This document shows positions 40,334 to 48,611 of a stretch of 52,070 nucleotides of DNA, piece after piece; within the stretch, counting starts at the first letter, position 1; each line of letters begins with the position of its first letter. The position numbers and the translations under genes are program-made. The stretch covers positions 1-52,070 of the forward strand of contig CACWMM010000023.1 of assembly GCA_902761955.1 (NCBI GenBank), in the 5' to 3' direction. The DNA is from Parafannyhessea sp902761955 (GTDB lineage: Bacteria > Actinomycetota > Coriobacteriia > Coriobacteriales > Atopobiaceae). The notes beneath the pieces are model-generated. The model ran no database searches, was not told where the DNA came from, and saw only the letters and a program-made list of their open reading frames with translations.

Positions 40334-41320
40334 CTAGTCCTCGATCGCGGGCGGCTTCGGCGCGGTCTTCTGTCCGATGCGGGTGCCCATGCAGACCTTC
40401 CAGAGCTTCTCCCACACGCCGTCGTCCTCGACCTTCTGCAGCCAGGCGTTCACGAACGCGGCGGCGTCGGAGTCCTTCGGCAGGCCGATGCCATAGCTGT
40501 CCTTCGGGCCGATGAGCTGCTTCAGCAGGCGGTACTTGCCGGGGTTCGAGATCATGGAGCCCATCTGCATCGTCTGGTCGATGATGTAGGCGTCCACGCG
40601 GTGCTGCTCTAGGGCAGCGCGGGCCTCCTCGTCGGTCTTGTACTGCTTCTGGATGGCCTTCGGCGCCTCCTCCTTCACGATGCTCGGGCCAGTGGAGCCG
40701 GACTGGACGGCGACCTTCTTGCCGGCGAGGTCGTCGACGGAGTTGATGTCCTTGTTCGTCGCGAGCACCATGATGCCCTGGCGCGCGGTGAAGTACGGAC
40801 CGGCGAAGTCGATGAGCTTCTTGCGGTCGTCGTTGATGCTGTAGGTCGCGAACACGGCGTCAACCTGGTCGTTCTGCAGGACGGACTCGCGGGTGTCAGA
40901 GGTGACCTGCGTCAGGTCGATCTTGGAGGAGTCGCCCAGGATGTAGGCGGCCAGCAGCTGGGACAGGCCGGCGTCGAAGCCGCGGACCTTGTTGTCCTTG
41001 TCGTCCAGATAGCTGAAGAGCTCGGAGGTCTGCACGCCGCCAACACGCAGCTTGCCGGCCTTCTTCACCTTGGACGCCCACTTGTTAGCGGAGATGGTGG
41101 CGTCGTCGGCCTGCTTGGAGCTCTCCTTGATGAGCTTGTCGTACGCGTCCTTGTCCAGCTTGCCGGAGGTCTTCTTGGCGCTGGAGCCAGAAGCGGAGCT
41201 GTCAGAGTCGGAGCTGCCACCGCACGCGGCAAGGCCCATGGTTGCGAAGCCGCCAAGGCCAAGGGCAACCGCCTGGCGCCTGCTGACGACAATCTTGTCA
41301 AGAGGGTTGTTGATAGACAT
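40334..41320 (-). CDS. Amino-acid ABC transporter substrate-binding lipoprotein
   Basis: 328 residues. The leader has RRQAVALGLGGFATMGLAACGG with a lipobox (LAAC) and a twin-arginine-like RR, then a Ser/Asp-rich linker and a type-II periplasmic-binding fold (about 85-300): GKLRVGGVQTSELF, RGFDAGLSQLLAAYIL, DFAGPYFTARQGIMV and KKVAVQSGSTGPSIV. The family binds glutamate, glutamine or aspartate; which one is not clear. First gene of the operon, with a good promoter (41417-41444) upstream. The 143-base gap to the permease has a small GCACGG hairpin and an 11-bp direct repeat (40212-40222, 40232-40242). Confidence 0.93.
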   Translation of the reverse strand: MSINNPLDKIVVSRRQAVALGLGGFATMGLAACGGSSDSDSSASGSSAKKTSGKLDKDAYDKLIKESSKQADDATISANKWASKVKKAGKLRVGGVQTSELFSYLDDKDNKVRGFDAGLSQLLAAYILGDSSKIDLTQVTSDTRESVLQNDQVDAVFATYSINDDRKKLIDFAGPYFTARQGIMVLATNKDINSVDDLAGKKVAVQSGSTGPSIVKEEAPKAIQKQYKTDEEARAALEQHRVDAYIIDQTMQMGSMISNPGKYRLLKQLIGPKDSYGIGLPKDSDAAAFVNAWLQKVEDDGVWEKLWKVCMGTRIGQKTAPKPPAIED

Positions 41321-41416
41321 GTGGGTTCCTTCCTTCGGGGTTACCCGTGGGAGCTGGGCGAGACCCGCCCGACAATGAGACCAGTGCTCGCACCGGGCCG
41401 TGCACTAACGCGGTAA

Positions 41417-41444
41417 ATCCTATCGTGTTGCTAGGAAATGTCAA
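41417..41444 (-). promoter_or_regulatory. Consensus-like promoter of the amino-acid ABC operon
   Basis: On the - strand TTGACA (41444-41439) is followed after 16 bases by TAGGAT (41422-41417), about 97 bases before the binding-protein start. This is the best -35/-10 pair seen in the window. The remainder of the 349-base gap (41321-41669) has an AT-rich patch at about 41500-41590, with GGGCA-N4-TGCCC at 41575-41588, probably the promoter side of the + strand gene. Confidence 0.65.
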
Positions 41445-41669
41445 CAGAGCCGCACGCGACGTGCCCAAGACGTAACACGGTCGCCGCGACCTGCCATTTC
41501 AGCATAGCCTAGAGTTGTTTCTACCCACTTTTCAGCCTATTTTTCCGCATGCGCATTTTCGATAGGGCACTATTGCCCAAGACGATTGCCGCCAGGCGAG
41601 AAGGGCCGTGACGCACCGCTCGCACTACAATGGCAGGCTGTGGCACATCTTCGATAGAGGGACTCTCAC

Positions 41670-43976
41670 ATGCAGGGAACTAATGGCTCGGCCGCGTTCT
41701 GCCCAACCGTGATGGCGCAGGTCGTCGTGCTTGTCGTCGTAACGCTCGCATACGCGCTCGGAAGCGCCGCGGTCGCGGCGCACCGCGCGGGCGAGAAGGG
41801 CGCCCCGGCCGTCCTTGCCCGCATCCACCCCACGACCCTCCTCTGGGAGCTCCCGTTTCTCGGTGCGCTCGTCTTCCTCTGGGAATGGTGCGCACGCGGC
41901 CTGTACTCCGGCGGCATCGCCTCCCTCCGGACGAACACCCTCGTCATCCTCATCGCTGGGATCGCCTGCCTCCCCAGGCTGCACCTCTCGTCGATCCTCG
42001 CGCGGCGCGTCCCCACCCACAGGCAGGCCGCATGCCACACGACCGCAACCATAGTCCTTCTCGCCCTCTGCGAGGAGGCATCCCGCGCTGCGCTCGAGGT
42101 CCCGTGGAACGACGCGTGGCTCGACATCGCGCCGCAGTTCGTGGCGATCGAGGCAACCATCATCGGCCTTGCGCTTCTCGCCCTGTACTTCCTGTTCCAG
42201 CGTCGCGGGGCTGGCGTCGCCCTCGGAGTGGGTTTCATGCTCTTCGTCGGCATCGCGCAGTACTTCGTGTTCCTGTTCAAGGACGCCAACATCACGCCGG
42301 CGGACCTCCAGGCCCTTGGCACCGCGGCGGAGGTCAGCGGCGGCTACGTCTATGTCATCACGCCAGCCGTGGTACGGGCCTTCGCGTTCGCGGCGGCCGG
42401 CATCGCGTGCGCCGCGTACCTCATGCCGCCGGCACCGCAGGCGCTAGCCCAGGGCGGGCACGTGCCCGCCCATGCGGAGGGCGCGCGTCGCGGCGGCGTC
42501 CGAGCATGGCTCGCCCACGCGGCGTCGGTGCCCGCCGTGCGACGAGTCGCGCTCGGCCTTGCCTTCGTCGTCGCGCTCGTGCTCTTCGTGACGGTCCCCG
42601 GCTACGGAGCTGACTTCGGCGTCAGCCTCAACCACTGGAACTCCCTGTACAGCACGTCCCTGCAGGGCTTCTTCCCCTGCTTCGTGAAGGAGTTCCAGGC
42701 GCGCCTCATCCCCGTCCCAGAGGGCTACACGGAAAAGGCCGCGAAGGCGGCCGAGAAGAGCCTGGTCAAGACGTATCGCAAGACGCTCGGCAACAGTGCG
42801 AGCACCTCGGCTGGAACGGCGCGCAAGGCAGCCGAGAAGCAGTTCGAGGACACGAAGCCGTCCGTCGTGGTCATCATGAACGAGTCGTTCAGCGACCTGT
42901 CCGTCTACAAGGCCATCGCGGAAGCCGGCTACGCGGGCCCCAACTACGTGAAGAGTGGCACGACCGACGCCATCCTGCGCGGCGACTCCTACGCCTCGAT
43001 CTTTGGCGGCGGCACCTGCAACTCGGAGTTCGAGGCGCTCTGCGGCGTGAACCTACACTACCTGGGATCGAACAAGTACCCCTACACGCAGTGGGACTTC
43101 ACAAGCGTCGACTGCATGCCAAGGCAGTTCGAGCGGCTCGGCTACCAGACGACGGCAATCCACCCCAACCTGGGCACGAACTGGGACCGCGAGCGCGTAT
43201 ACCGCCAGATGGGCTTCGGCAAGTTCCTCACGATCGACGACTTCGACGGCGCGGAGACGTACCACAACGGCTACGTGAGCGACCGCGCGACGTACCAGCG
43301 CGTGCTCGACGTCCTGGCCTCCAGCGACAAGCCCCAGTTCATCCACGACGTCACCATGCAGAACCACGGGCCCTTCACCACCGACACCATACCGAGCAAG
43401 GACCGCACGAACTTCTCGCCCGCAGGCGCCACCAGCCTGGACAACTCGAAGCTGAACGAGTACCTGGCATGCGCCACGGAGTCCGACCACGCCATCGAGT
43501 GGTTTATCGGGGAGCTTCGCAAGCTCGACCGACCCGTGGTCGTGCTGTTCTTTGGCGACCACCAGCCCAAGCCCGCAAGCCCGTACGCGACGATCGGCTA
43601 CGAGGGGGAGCCTTCCATCACGACCGCGGAGCGCATGTTCCACTCCAGCTACTTCATGTGGGCGAACTACGATGTCGCGGGCGACGAGCAGGCGGGACAG
43701 ACGCTGGACGAGCCCATTTCCGCACTGGGGGACGAGCTCATGTATCGCATTGGCGCGCCGCTCTCCGCACGACAGAAGGCGTCCCTCGCGTCGCAGCTCG
43801 ACCTGCCCGTGCTGAGTCTCATTGGCTACAAGGACGCGAGTGGAAAGTGGCACGCCTACGGAGACGACGAGCCCCTGGCGTCCCCTGACTCGACCGAGGG
43901 CTCGGACGCCGCCACTCATGCGGACAGTCTTATGGGCTACGTCAACTACCTGGAATTTGGCAGCATCGTGAACTGA
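41670..43976 (+). CDS. LTA-synthase-like membrane sulfatase
   Basis: 768 residues. The first ~310 have seven or so membrane segments; the rest is an extracellular alkaline-phosphatase-fold domain. Active-site residues of the LtaS/MdoB type are seen: MNESFSD (Glu405), GGGTCNSEFE (nucleophile Thr449), HNGYVSDRA (about 532-540), MQNHGPF (His566) and FFGDHQPK (Asp630, His631). Members transfer glycerol phosphate or a similar group from a lipid to a surface polymer or glycan. Actinobacteria mostly lack classical LTA, so the polymer here is unknown. Five copies of the CTTCTCGCC/GGCGAGAAG motif lie in or just before this gene. Confidence 0.9.
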   Translation: MQGTNGSAAFCPTVMAQVVVLVVVTLAYALGSAAVAAHRAGEKGAPAVLARIHPTTLLWELPFLGALVFLWEWCARGLYSGGIASLRTNTLVILIAGIACLPRLHLSSILARRVPTHRQAACHTTATIVLLALCEEASRAALEVPWNDAWLDIAPQFVAIEATIIGLALLALYFLFQRRGAGVALGVGFMLFVGIAQYFVFLFKDANITPADLQALGTAAEVSGGYVYVITPAVVRAFAFAAAGIACAAYLMPPAPQALAQGGHVPAHAEGARRGGVRAWLAHAASVPAVRRVALGLAFVVALVLFVTVPGYGADFGVSLNHWNSLYSTSLQGFFPCFVKEFQARLIPVPEGYTEKAAKAAEKSLVKTYRKTLGNSASTSAGTARKAAEKQFEDTKPSVVVIMNESFSDLSVYKAIAEAGYAGPNYVKSGTTDAILRGDSYASIFGGGTCNSEFEALCGVNLHYLGSNKYPYTQWDFTSVDCMPRQFERLGYQTTAIHPNLGTNWDRERVYRQMGFGKFLTIDDFDGAETYHNGYVSDRATYQRVLDVLASSDKPQFIHDVTMQNHGPFTTDTIPSKDRTNFSPAGATSLDNSKLNEYLACATESDHAIEWFIGELRKLDRPVVVLFFGDHQPKPASPYATIGYEGEPSITTAERMFHSSYFMWANYDVAGDEQAGQTLDEPISALGDELMYRIGAPLSARQKASLASQLDLPVLSLIGYKDASGKWHAYGDDEPLASPDSTEGSDAATHADSLMGYVNYLEFGSIVN

Positions 43977-44027
43977 GGGTCCCAGCAGCCACGCCCACGG
44001 ATACGCTTCACCCCGTCAAACAGCCAT

Positions 44028-44051
44028 CCGGCGTGCCGCGTTGCACGCTGG
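44028..44051 (+). terminator. Hairpin after the LtaS-like gene
   Basis: CCGGCGTGC (44028-44036) pairs with GCACGCTGG (44043-44051), one wobble, with a 6-base loop, 52 bases past the stop. No T-run. Confidence 0.45.
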
Positions 44052-44080
44052 CGGCATAGCGGTCTTAACCTTGTTAGTCT

Positions 44081-44102
44081 CTGCTAACATTTTAGTTAGC
44101 AG
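44081..44102. promoter_or_regulatory. AT-rich inverted repeat, candidate operator
   Basis: CTGCTAAC (44081-44088) and GTTAGCAG (44095-44102) form perfect 8-bp arms, with a further TTAG at 44074. It lies in a promoter-like patch 65 bases before the methyltransferase start. A regulator such as the Crp/Fnr protein encoded nearby could bind; this is inference. Confidence 0.45.
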
Positions 44103-44166
44103 CGGCTTACTTATGTTTCGGACAGAACCGGGAAGATCCCTCGCAAGACTTGGAGGTCGGGCTGGT

Positions 44167-45045
44167 ATGGCAAACCTCAGAATCAAGCCAAGCTCCGTGC
44201 AGGAGACGCTCGTCATCCCGCTCTATGGAAGGAAGCTCTGCGCCGAGCAGTTCCCGAAGCTCTATCAAGACGGAAGCGCGGCGAAAGCCTGTGCCCAAAT
44301 CGACTACGATTTCTCGGACCTCGACCGCCATGCCGCAAGCCCGCTTTGGCAATTTGGCGCCCTCGAGGCGGCCATGCGCCAGCTTGACATGCAGTGGGAG
44401 GTTCGCGACTACCTGGCATCCCACCCACACGCCGCGGTCGTGAACATGGGCTGCGGCCTTGACCAGACGGGACGCGCCTGCGACAACGGCAGGTGCAAGT
44501 TGTACAACGTCGACATGCCGGATGTCATCAACATGCGTGAGCAGCTCTTTCCCACGGACTGGCGCGAGACCGACATCAAGAGCAACCTAAACGACCACGC
44601 GTGGATGGAACAGGTGGACGGATCGGATGGCGCCGTCTTCTTCGCGGCAGGCGTGTTCCACTACCTCACCACTTGGCAGGCGCAAACGCTTGCAAGCGAG
44701 CTAGCCCGCCGCTTTCCGGGAGGGCGGCTCGTGTTCGACACGATTGGCAGACTAGGAAGGCTTTTGATGCGCCGGACCTTCAAGAGCTTCGGCATGGAGA
44801 ACTATCGGGAATGCCTTTGCGTGCAGAACCCCAGGGAACTCAAGGGCTGGGTAAGCAACGCAACGGTCTCAAGCAAGGGCTATATGCTCGGCTACCACGC
44901 CATGGACGACCCTGCCGTCACGGCTCTCCATCGCTTTCTCGCGCGTCGCTGCGACGGGATGTTAGGAATGCGCGTCAACCGCATTGACTTTCCCGGCACG
45001 CCCGATTCCCGTTCGTCGGCAGCCTCTAGGAAACCGGATGCGTAA
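44167..45045 (+). CDS. SAM-dependent methyltransferase, leucine carboxyl methyltransferase (LCM) type
   Basis: 292 residues from ATG 44167, with GGAGGT ten bases ahead; a longer in-frame start at 44041 would include sequence that looks like promoter. The SAM-binding motif is AAVVNMGCGLDQTGR, with YNVDMPDVI after it and GAVFFAAGVFHYL later, as in the LCM/PPM1-like family (often annotated as O-methyltransferases of polyketide type). An early Arg/Tyr-rich segment (LCAEQFPKLYQD) is also typical. The substrate is unknown. The DNA is less GC-rich than neighbours, which may mean transfer. Confidence 0.85.
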   Translation: MANLRIKPSSVQETLVIPLYGRKLCAEQFPKLYQDGSAAKACAQIDYDFSDLDRHAASPLWQFGALEAAMRQLDMQWEVRDYLASHPHAAVVNMGCGLDQTGRACDNGRCKLYNVDMPDVINMREQLFPTDWRETDIKSNLNDHAWMEQVDGSDGAVFFAAGVFHYLTTWQAQTLASELARRFPGGRLVFDTIGRLGRLLMRRTFKSFGMENYRECLCVQNPRELKGWVSNATVSSKGYMLGYHAMDDPAVTALHRFLARRCDGMLGMRVNRIDFPGTPDSRSSAASRKPDA

Positions 45046-45086
45046 CGCCGGTGGCGTCGACGGCATTCATGCAAGCCCCGCCATTG

Positions 45087-45803
45087 CTATAGAAGCCTCC
45101 GACGCGGACGCCTTTCAAGCGGACCCGCAAGCCTCATCCGGTTGCCGTCCCGCTCGAGCATGCCCTCGTCCACCATGCGTCCCATCTCGCGGGAGACGGC
45201 ACTCCTGTTGCCGCCTATGAACTGGGCCAGTGCCGTCTGGGAGAGGGGAATCTCCGCCCAACCGTCGGCATCTGCGGCAAGCCCTCCCAGGTAGACCACG
45301 ATGCGGTCGCGCAGGCTGTGTTGGCCCAGAATCCTTACCTTCCGATTGAGGAAGACGCTCTGCGTCGAGACGATGCCCAAGAGGTTGCGCAGAAGCACCG
45401 CCTCGAGCGCGTCCGGCTGTCCGCCCGTGCCCAGCACACCCACGTCCAGCAGCACCACCTCAGTCGAACGCAGCGTCACGAGCTCGATGGGGCTCTCGGG
45501 AACACGGGCGCACGCGAACGCGGCACCATACATCTGACCTGCGGTGAAGCGATTCACGTTGATGCGGTCGAAGCGCTCGCTGTCGAACGACCCCTCGACC
45601 TCGCCGGACATGAGGATCCCCACGTAGCGGAACGGCTCCCCAAAGCTCTGCAGCACCTCCCCCTTGGCGAAGGAGTGGCACCGCGCCCGCATGAGCACGA
45701 GCACGCGCGGAAGGTCCTCGCGAGAGACCCCCTCAAAGAGCGGGCTCTTCGCCAACATGTCCATACAGTGCGCGAAGCGCTTGTTCACGCCATCCGTCTG
45801 CAT
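45087..45803 (-). CDS. Crp/Fnr-family regulator
   Basis: 238 residues from ATG 45803 (GAAGG upstream). The N-terminal part has a cyclic-nucleotide-binding-like barrel (SPLFEGVSREDLPRVL, GEVLQSFGEPFRYVGILMSG), and the C-terminus a winged helix (SQTALAQFIGGNRSAVSREM, about 200-219). No Cys cluster of Fnr type is seen, and the cNMP phosphate-binding residues are not conserved, so the signal is unknown. It is convergent with the methyltransferase gene, with only 41 bases between them. Confidence 0.88.
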   Translation of the reverse strand: MQTDGVNKRFAHCMDMLAKSPLFEGVSREDLPRVLVLMRARCHSFAKGEVLQSFGEPFRYVGILMSGEVEGSFDSERFDRINVNRFTAGQMYGAAFACARVPESPIELVTLRSTEVVLLDVGVLGTGGQPDALEAVLLRNLLGIVSTQSVFLNRKVRILGQHSLRDRIVVYLGGLAADADGWAEIPLSQTALAQFIGGNRSAVSREMGRMVDEGMLERDGNRMRLAGPLERRPRRRLL

Positions 45804-46019
45804 AAGCCGCACCCTTCTACGTTGCCATTGCAACATCAACCCTAACACCGCCCACACTCACGCGCAAAGCGATTACGCTCGTCAGCACAAACGTCACGCC
45901 CACATAACGGCTTTGTCAACCAACAAAGACCACGGCGCCCCACGGGCACATTGCCCTAGACTGTGCACGGAAGAACGCAAGACGATAAAGACATTCGAGA
46001 AAGATAGGAACGAGAGAGC

Positions 46020-46799
46020 ATGCAAGACAGAGACGCCGAGAAAGACGAGCCGCGCGAGCAGGAGCCGGACTTCGAGCCCCCATACCACCGTGGCCCCGTC
46101 ATCATGCGTGGCAAGATGATTCCGAAGGAAAGCACGAACTCCCACCTCCTTGCACCCGACAAGGACACCTCGTGGCTCCACACGGACCCATGGCGCGTGC
46201 TTCGCATCCAGGCGGAGTTCGTGGACGGCTTCGGCGCGCTCGCGGAGCTGGGACCCGCGGTCTCGATGTTTGGTTCCGCCCGCACGAGCGAGGACAGCCC
46301 GTACTACAAGGCTGCGCGCGCGTGCGCCCAGGAGGTCGCCCGGCACGGCATCGCCGTGATCACCGGCGGAGGCCCCGGAATCATGGAGGCCGCAAACCGC
46401 GGGGCGGCGGAGGTGGGCGGCACCTCCGTGGGGCTTGGCATCGAGCTCCCCCACGAGCAGAGCCTCAACAACTGGATCAACCTCGGTATGAACTTCCGTT
46501 ACTTCTTCGTGCGCAAGACCATGTTCATGAAGTACTCCCAGGGCACGGTCATATTCCCAGGGGGCTTTGGGACGCTGGACGAGGCGTTCGAGGGCCTGAC
46601 GCTCGTTCAGACAGGCAAGTCCCCGCGCATACCCCTCGTGCTGTTTGGCACCAGCTACTGGCAGGGTCTCTTCGACTGGATCCGCGGGTCCATGCTCGCC
46701 GAGGGCAACATCTCGCCCAGAGACGTCGACCTCTTCACGCTGACGGACGACCCCAAGGAGGCGGCGGACATCGCCATGAGCCATATCCTGAACGGCTAG
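46020..46799 (+). CDS. LOG-family protein (cytokinin-riboside-5'-monophosphate phosphoribohydrolase-like)
   Basis: 259 residues. It has the two LOG motifs, GGGPGIMEAANRGA (about 116-129) and PGGFGTLDEAFEGL (about 180-193), in a Rossmann-like fold (VSMFGSARTSEDSPYYKAA). The family cleaves ribose-5-phosphate from adenine-type nucleotides; the bacterial role is mostly unknown. A ~40-residue acidic N-terminal extension comes first. A hairpin follows the stop. Confidence 0.9.
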   Translation: MQDRDAEKDEPREQEPDFEPPYHRGPVIMRGKMIPKESTNSHLLAPDKDTSWLHTDPWRVLRIQAEFVDGFGALAELGPAVSMFGSARTSEDSPYYKAARACAQEVARHGIAVITGGGPGIMEAANRGAAEVGGTSVGLGIELPHEQSLNNWINLGMNFRYFFVRKTMFMKYSQGTVIFPGGFGTLDEAFEGLTLVQTGKSPRIPLVLFGTSYWQGLFDWIRGSMLAEGNISPRDVDLFTLTDDPKEAADIAMSHILNG

Positions 46800-46817
46800 A
46801 CGCGAGGTTCTGCGAGC

Positions 46818-46847
46818 TGGGACCGCATCGGCAGACATGCGGTCCCA
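46818..46847. terminator. Convergent terminator between LOG gene and alkA-ogt
   Basis: TGGGACCGCAT (46818-46828) and ATGCGGTCCCA (46837-46847) form perfect 11-bp arms with an 8-base loop, 18 bases past one stop and 5 bases from the other. Confidence 0.7.
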
Positions 46848-46852
46848 CGTCC

Positions 46853-48139
46853 CTACCCCATCTTTACTCCCTCGAGCGCAAGGAGCCTGGCCTTCACCTC
46901 GATGCCGCCGGCAAACCCCGTCAGGCTCCCTCTCGAGCCCATCACCCGGTGGCACGGCATCATCACGCAGATGGGATTGTGTCCCACGGCACCTCCAACG
47001 GCACGCGCGGACGTGTGCCTTCCCGTCTGGGACTCGACCCTCTCCGCAAGCTCGCCGTACGTCACGGTCTGTCCGTAGGGAATCCGGAGCAGTTGCCCCC
47101 ACACCACCTTCCTGAAGGGTGTCCCCACGAGCCCGAGCGGCAGCTCACTAGGATCGGGTCTCTCCCCCACAAAGTATCTTCGCAGCCAGTGGCGGGCAAT
47201 GTCGAACACGGGCAGGTCGTCCTTGCGGACGTACGTCTTGGCGGCATCCGCATCCCAGTTCCTGTCATGCTCGAACCAGCAGTGCGAAATCCGCTCCCCG
47301 TCGCTCGCAATCGTCAGGGTGCCTATCATGCCCGTCTCGAACGTCGTCACATACGTCGTACCCGTGCCAGACCCATCATCCTTCCGGGGAGCAGAGGCTC
47401 CCTTCCGCGCCGCCTTCCGGGCCGCACCGCCGCTCTTCTCGCCCGCCTTGCGCGCGGGCCTTGTCTTATGGGCAAGATCGCGAAGCTCCGGAAGCGCGCC
47501 TCCGGCCACCTCCCACAAATACAGGCTCGCGACGCTGCAGTACGGGCTGAACCAGCGGCGATACCTCTCGAAAAGCTTCCGCGTGATCTTGCGGTGGTGA
47601 TAGAGCATGCGCAGGCCGCGCTGGATGGCAAGGTCGTCGTACGCGAACACGTCCGGACGGTTCAGGCAGAAGGTCAGGATCATCTCTGCCGTCCACCTGC
47701 CCACGCCACGAAGCGACGCAAGCGTCTCTATGGCCTCGTCGTCACCCATGCGCTCCACCGCCGCGATGTCGAACGATCCATCCTGAACGCGCAGGGCGAA
47801 GTCGCGGATGTAGCCCGCCTTGCCGTATGTCATACCGAATGCCTGCAGCTCCTCGACGCTCGTGGCCGCAACGTGCGCCGCATCCACCGTTCCCAGGCCG
47901 TCGCGCATGCGCGCCCACACCGTCGCCTGCGCGCGCGTCGAGATCTGCTGCCCCACAATGCTGTGTACCACCGCCTGAAAGAGGTCGTCGTCGCGCATGC
48001 GCCACACGTGCCCGATCCTGGCGATGGCGTCCGCCATGCGCGGGTCGCGCGCGGACAGGTATGCCACGGCATCGTCGCCGTACTCGACGTACCTGACCTC
48101 GCCTTGCACCAGCCTGTCATCCGCTTGCGTCATGGCCAT
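46853..48139 (-). CDS. Fusion of AlkA-like DNA glycosylase and Ogt-type O6-alkylguanine methyltransferase
   Basis: 428 residues from ATG 48139. The first half is an HhH-GPD glycosylase: VGQQISTRAQATVW, then the hairpin LRGVGRWTAEMIL (about 143-155) and the catalytic Asp in VFAYDDLA (about 169), so it should remove N-alkylated purines. A Lys/Arg/Ala linker (about 222-255) leads to a methylated-DNA-[protein]-cysteine methyltransferase: FRKVVWGQLLRIPYGQTVTY, then MMPCHRVMG with acceptor Cys396. Both active sites look intact, giving one polypeptide for two alkylation lesions. The linker contains one CTTCTCGCC copy on the opposite strand. Confidence 0.92.
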   Translation of the reverse strand: MAMTQADDRLVQGEVRYVEYGDDAVAYLSARDPRMADAIARIGHVWRMRDDDLFQAVVHSIVGQQISTRAQATVWARMRDGLGTVDAAHVAATSVEELQAFGMTYGKAGYIRDFALRVQDGSFDIAAVERMGDDEAIETLASLRGVGRWTAEMILTFCLNRPDVFAYDDLAIQRGLRMLYHHRKITRKLFERYRRWFSPYCSVASLYLWEVAGGALPELRDLAHKTRPARKAGEKSGGAARKAARKGASAPRKDDGSGTGTTYVTTFETGMIGTLTIASDGERISHCWFEHDRNWDADAAKTYVRKDDLPVFDIARHWLRRYFVGERPDPSELPLGLVGTPFRKVVWGQLLRIPYGQTVTYGELAERVESQTGRHTSARAVGGAVGHNPICVMMPCHRVMGSRGSLTGFAGGIEVKARLLALEGVKMG

Positions 48140-48220
48140 CGCCACCCTCGTGGGCCTCGAGCGTTTGGTCAGACCAGCATACACCGCCCAAGCGAGAAGA
48201 ACAAGTGTTCTGTTTTGTTG

Positions 48221-48529
48221 TTACTCTCGCTCGGTAACGACGACGTGGACGGAGTCACCCGGCCCCTTGCCCAGCTGCGTCCGGATGGCCTTCAGCATCC
48301 CAACGATGTAGCACACGCTTCCGTCCGGGTTCTTGACGCCCATGTTCACGACGCTTCCGTCATACGGGATGCCGTCGAACTCCACGTGCACCTTCACGCG
48401 TCCGCGGCCGAACTCCTTCCTGATGTCCCAGGGAAACGGCACGTAGGCACCGCCTTTGCCCTGGGCCTCGCAGATCGTCGCGTCGTACTCGTACGCGTCT
48501 AGGCCATGTCCCCTCCAGACCGTTTCCAA
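48221..48529 (-). CDS. DUF1905-family protein (start unclear, possible frameshift)
   Basis: About 95-102 residues of a small beta-barrel: YEYDATICEAQ, YVPFPWDIRKEFG, RVKVHVEFDGIPYDGSVVNM and KGPGDSVHVVVTERE match DUF1905, a family often found with YdeI-like domains and of unknown role. The TTG at 48529 has no ribosome site. GGAGGGGACATGG (48504-48516 on the - strand) looks like the true start but is one base out of frame (ATG-GCC-TAG); adding a C would give M-A-L-DAYEYD. So a one-base deletion or sequence error is likely at 48501-48506. Confidence 0.75.
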   Translation of the reverse strand: METVWRGHGLDAYEYDATICEAQGKGGAYVPFPWDIRKEFGRGRVKVHVEFDGIPYDGSVVNMGVKNPDGSVCYIVGMLKAIRTQLGKGPGDSVHVVVTERE

Positions 48530-48611
48530 CGAAGGGTGACGCCCGGCAGAGCGCCGAACGCCACCATCTTACGCGCAGGCGCAAAGCCGCCTGCCCACGT
48601 TTCGACACGCC

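Noticed and set aside
44041..44166. Longer methyltransferase start at 44041
   Set aside because: The region holds promoter-like and palindromic sequence, and the ribosome site fits the ATG at 44167.
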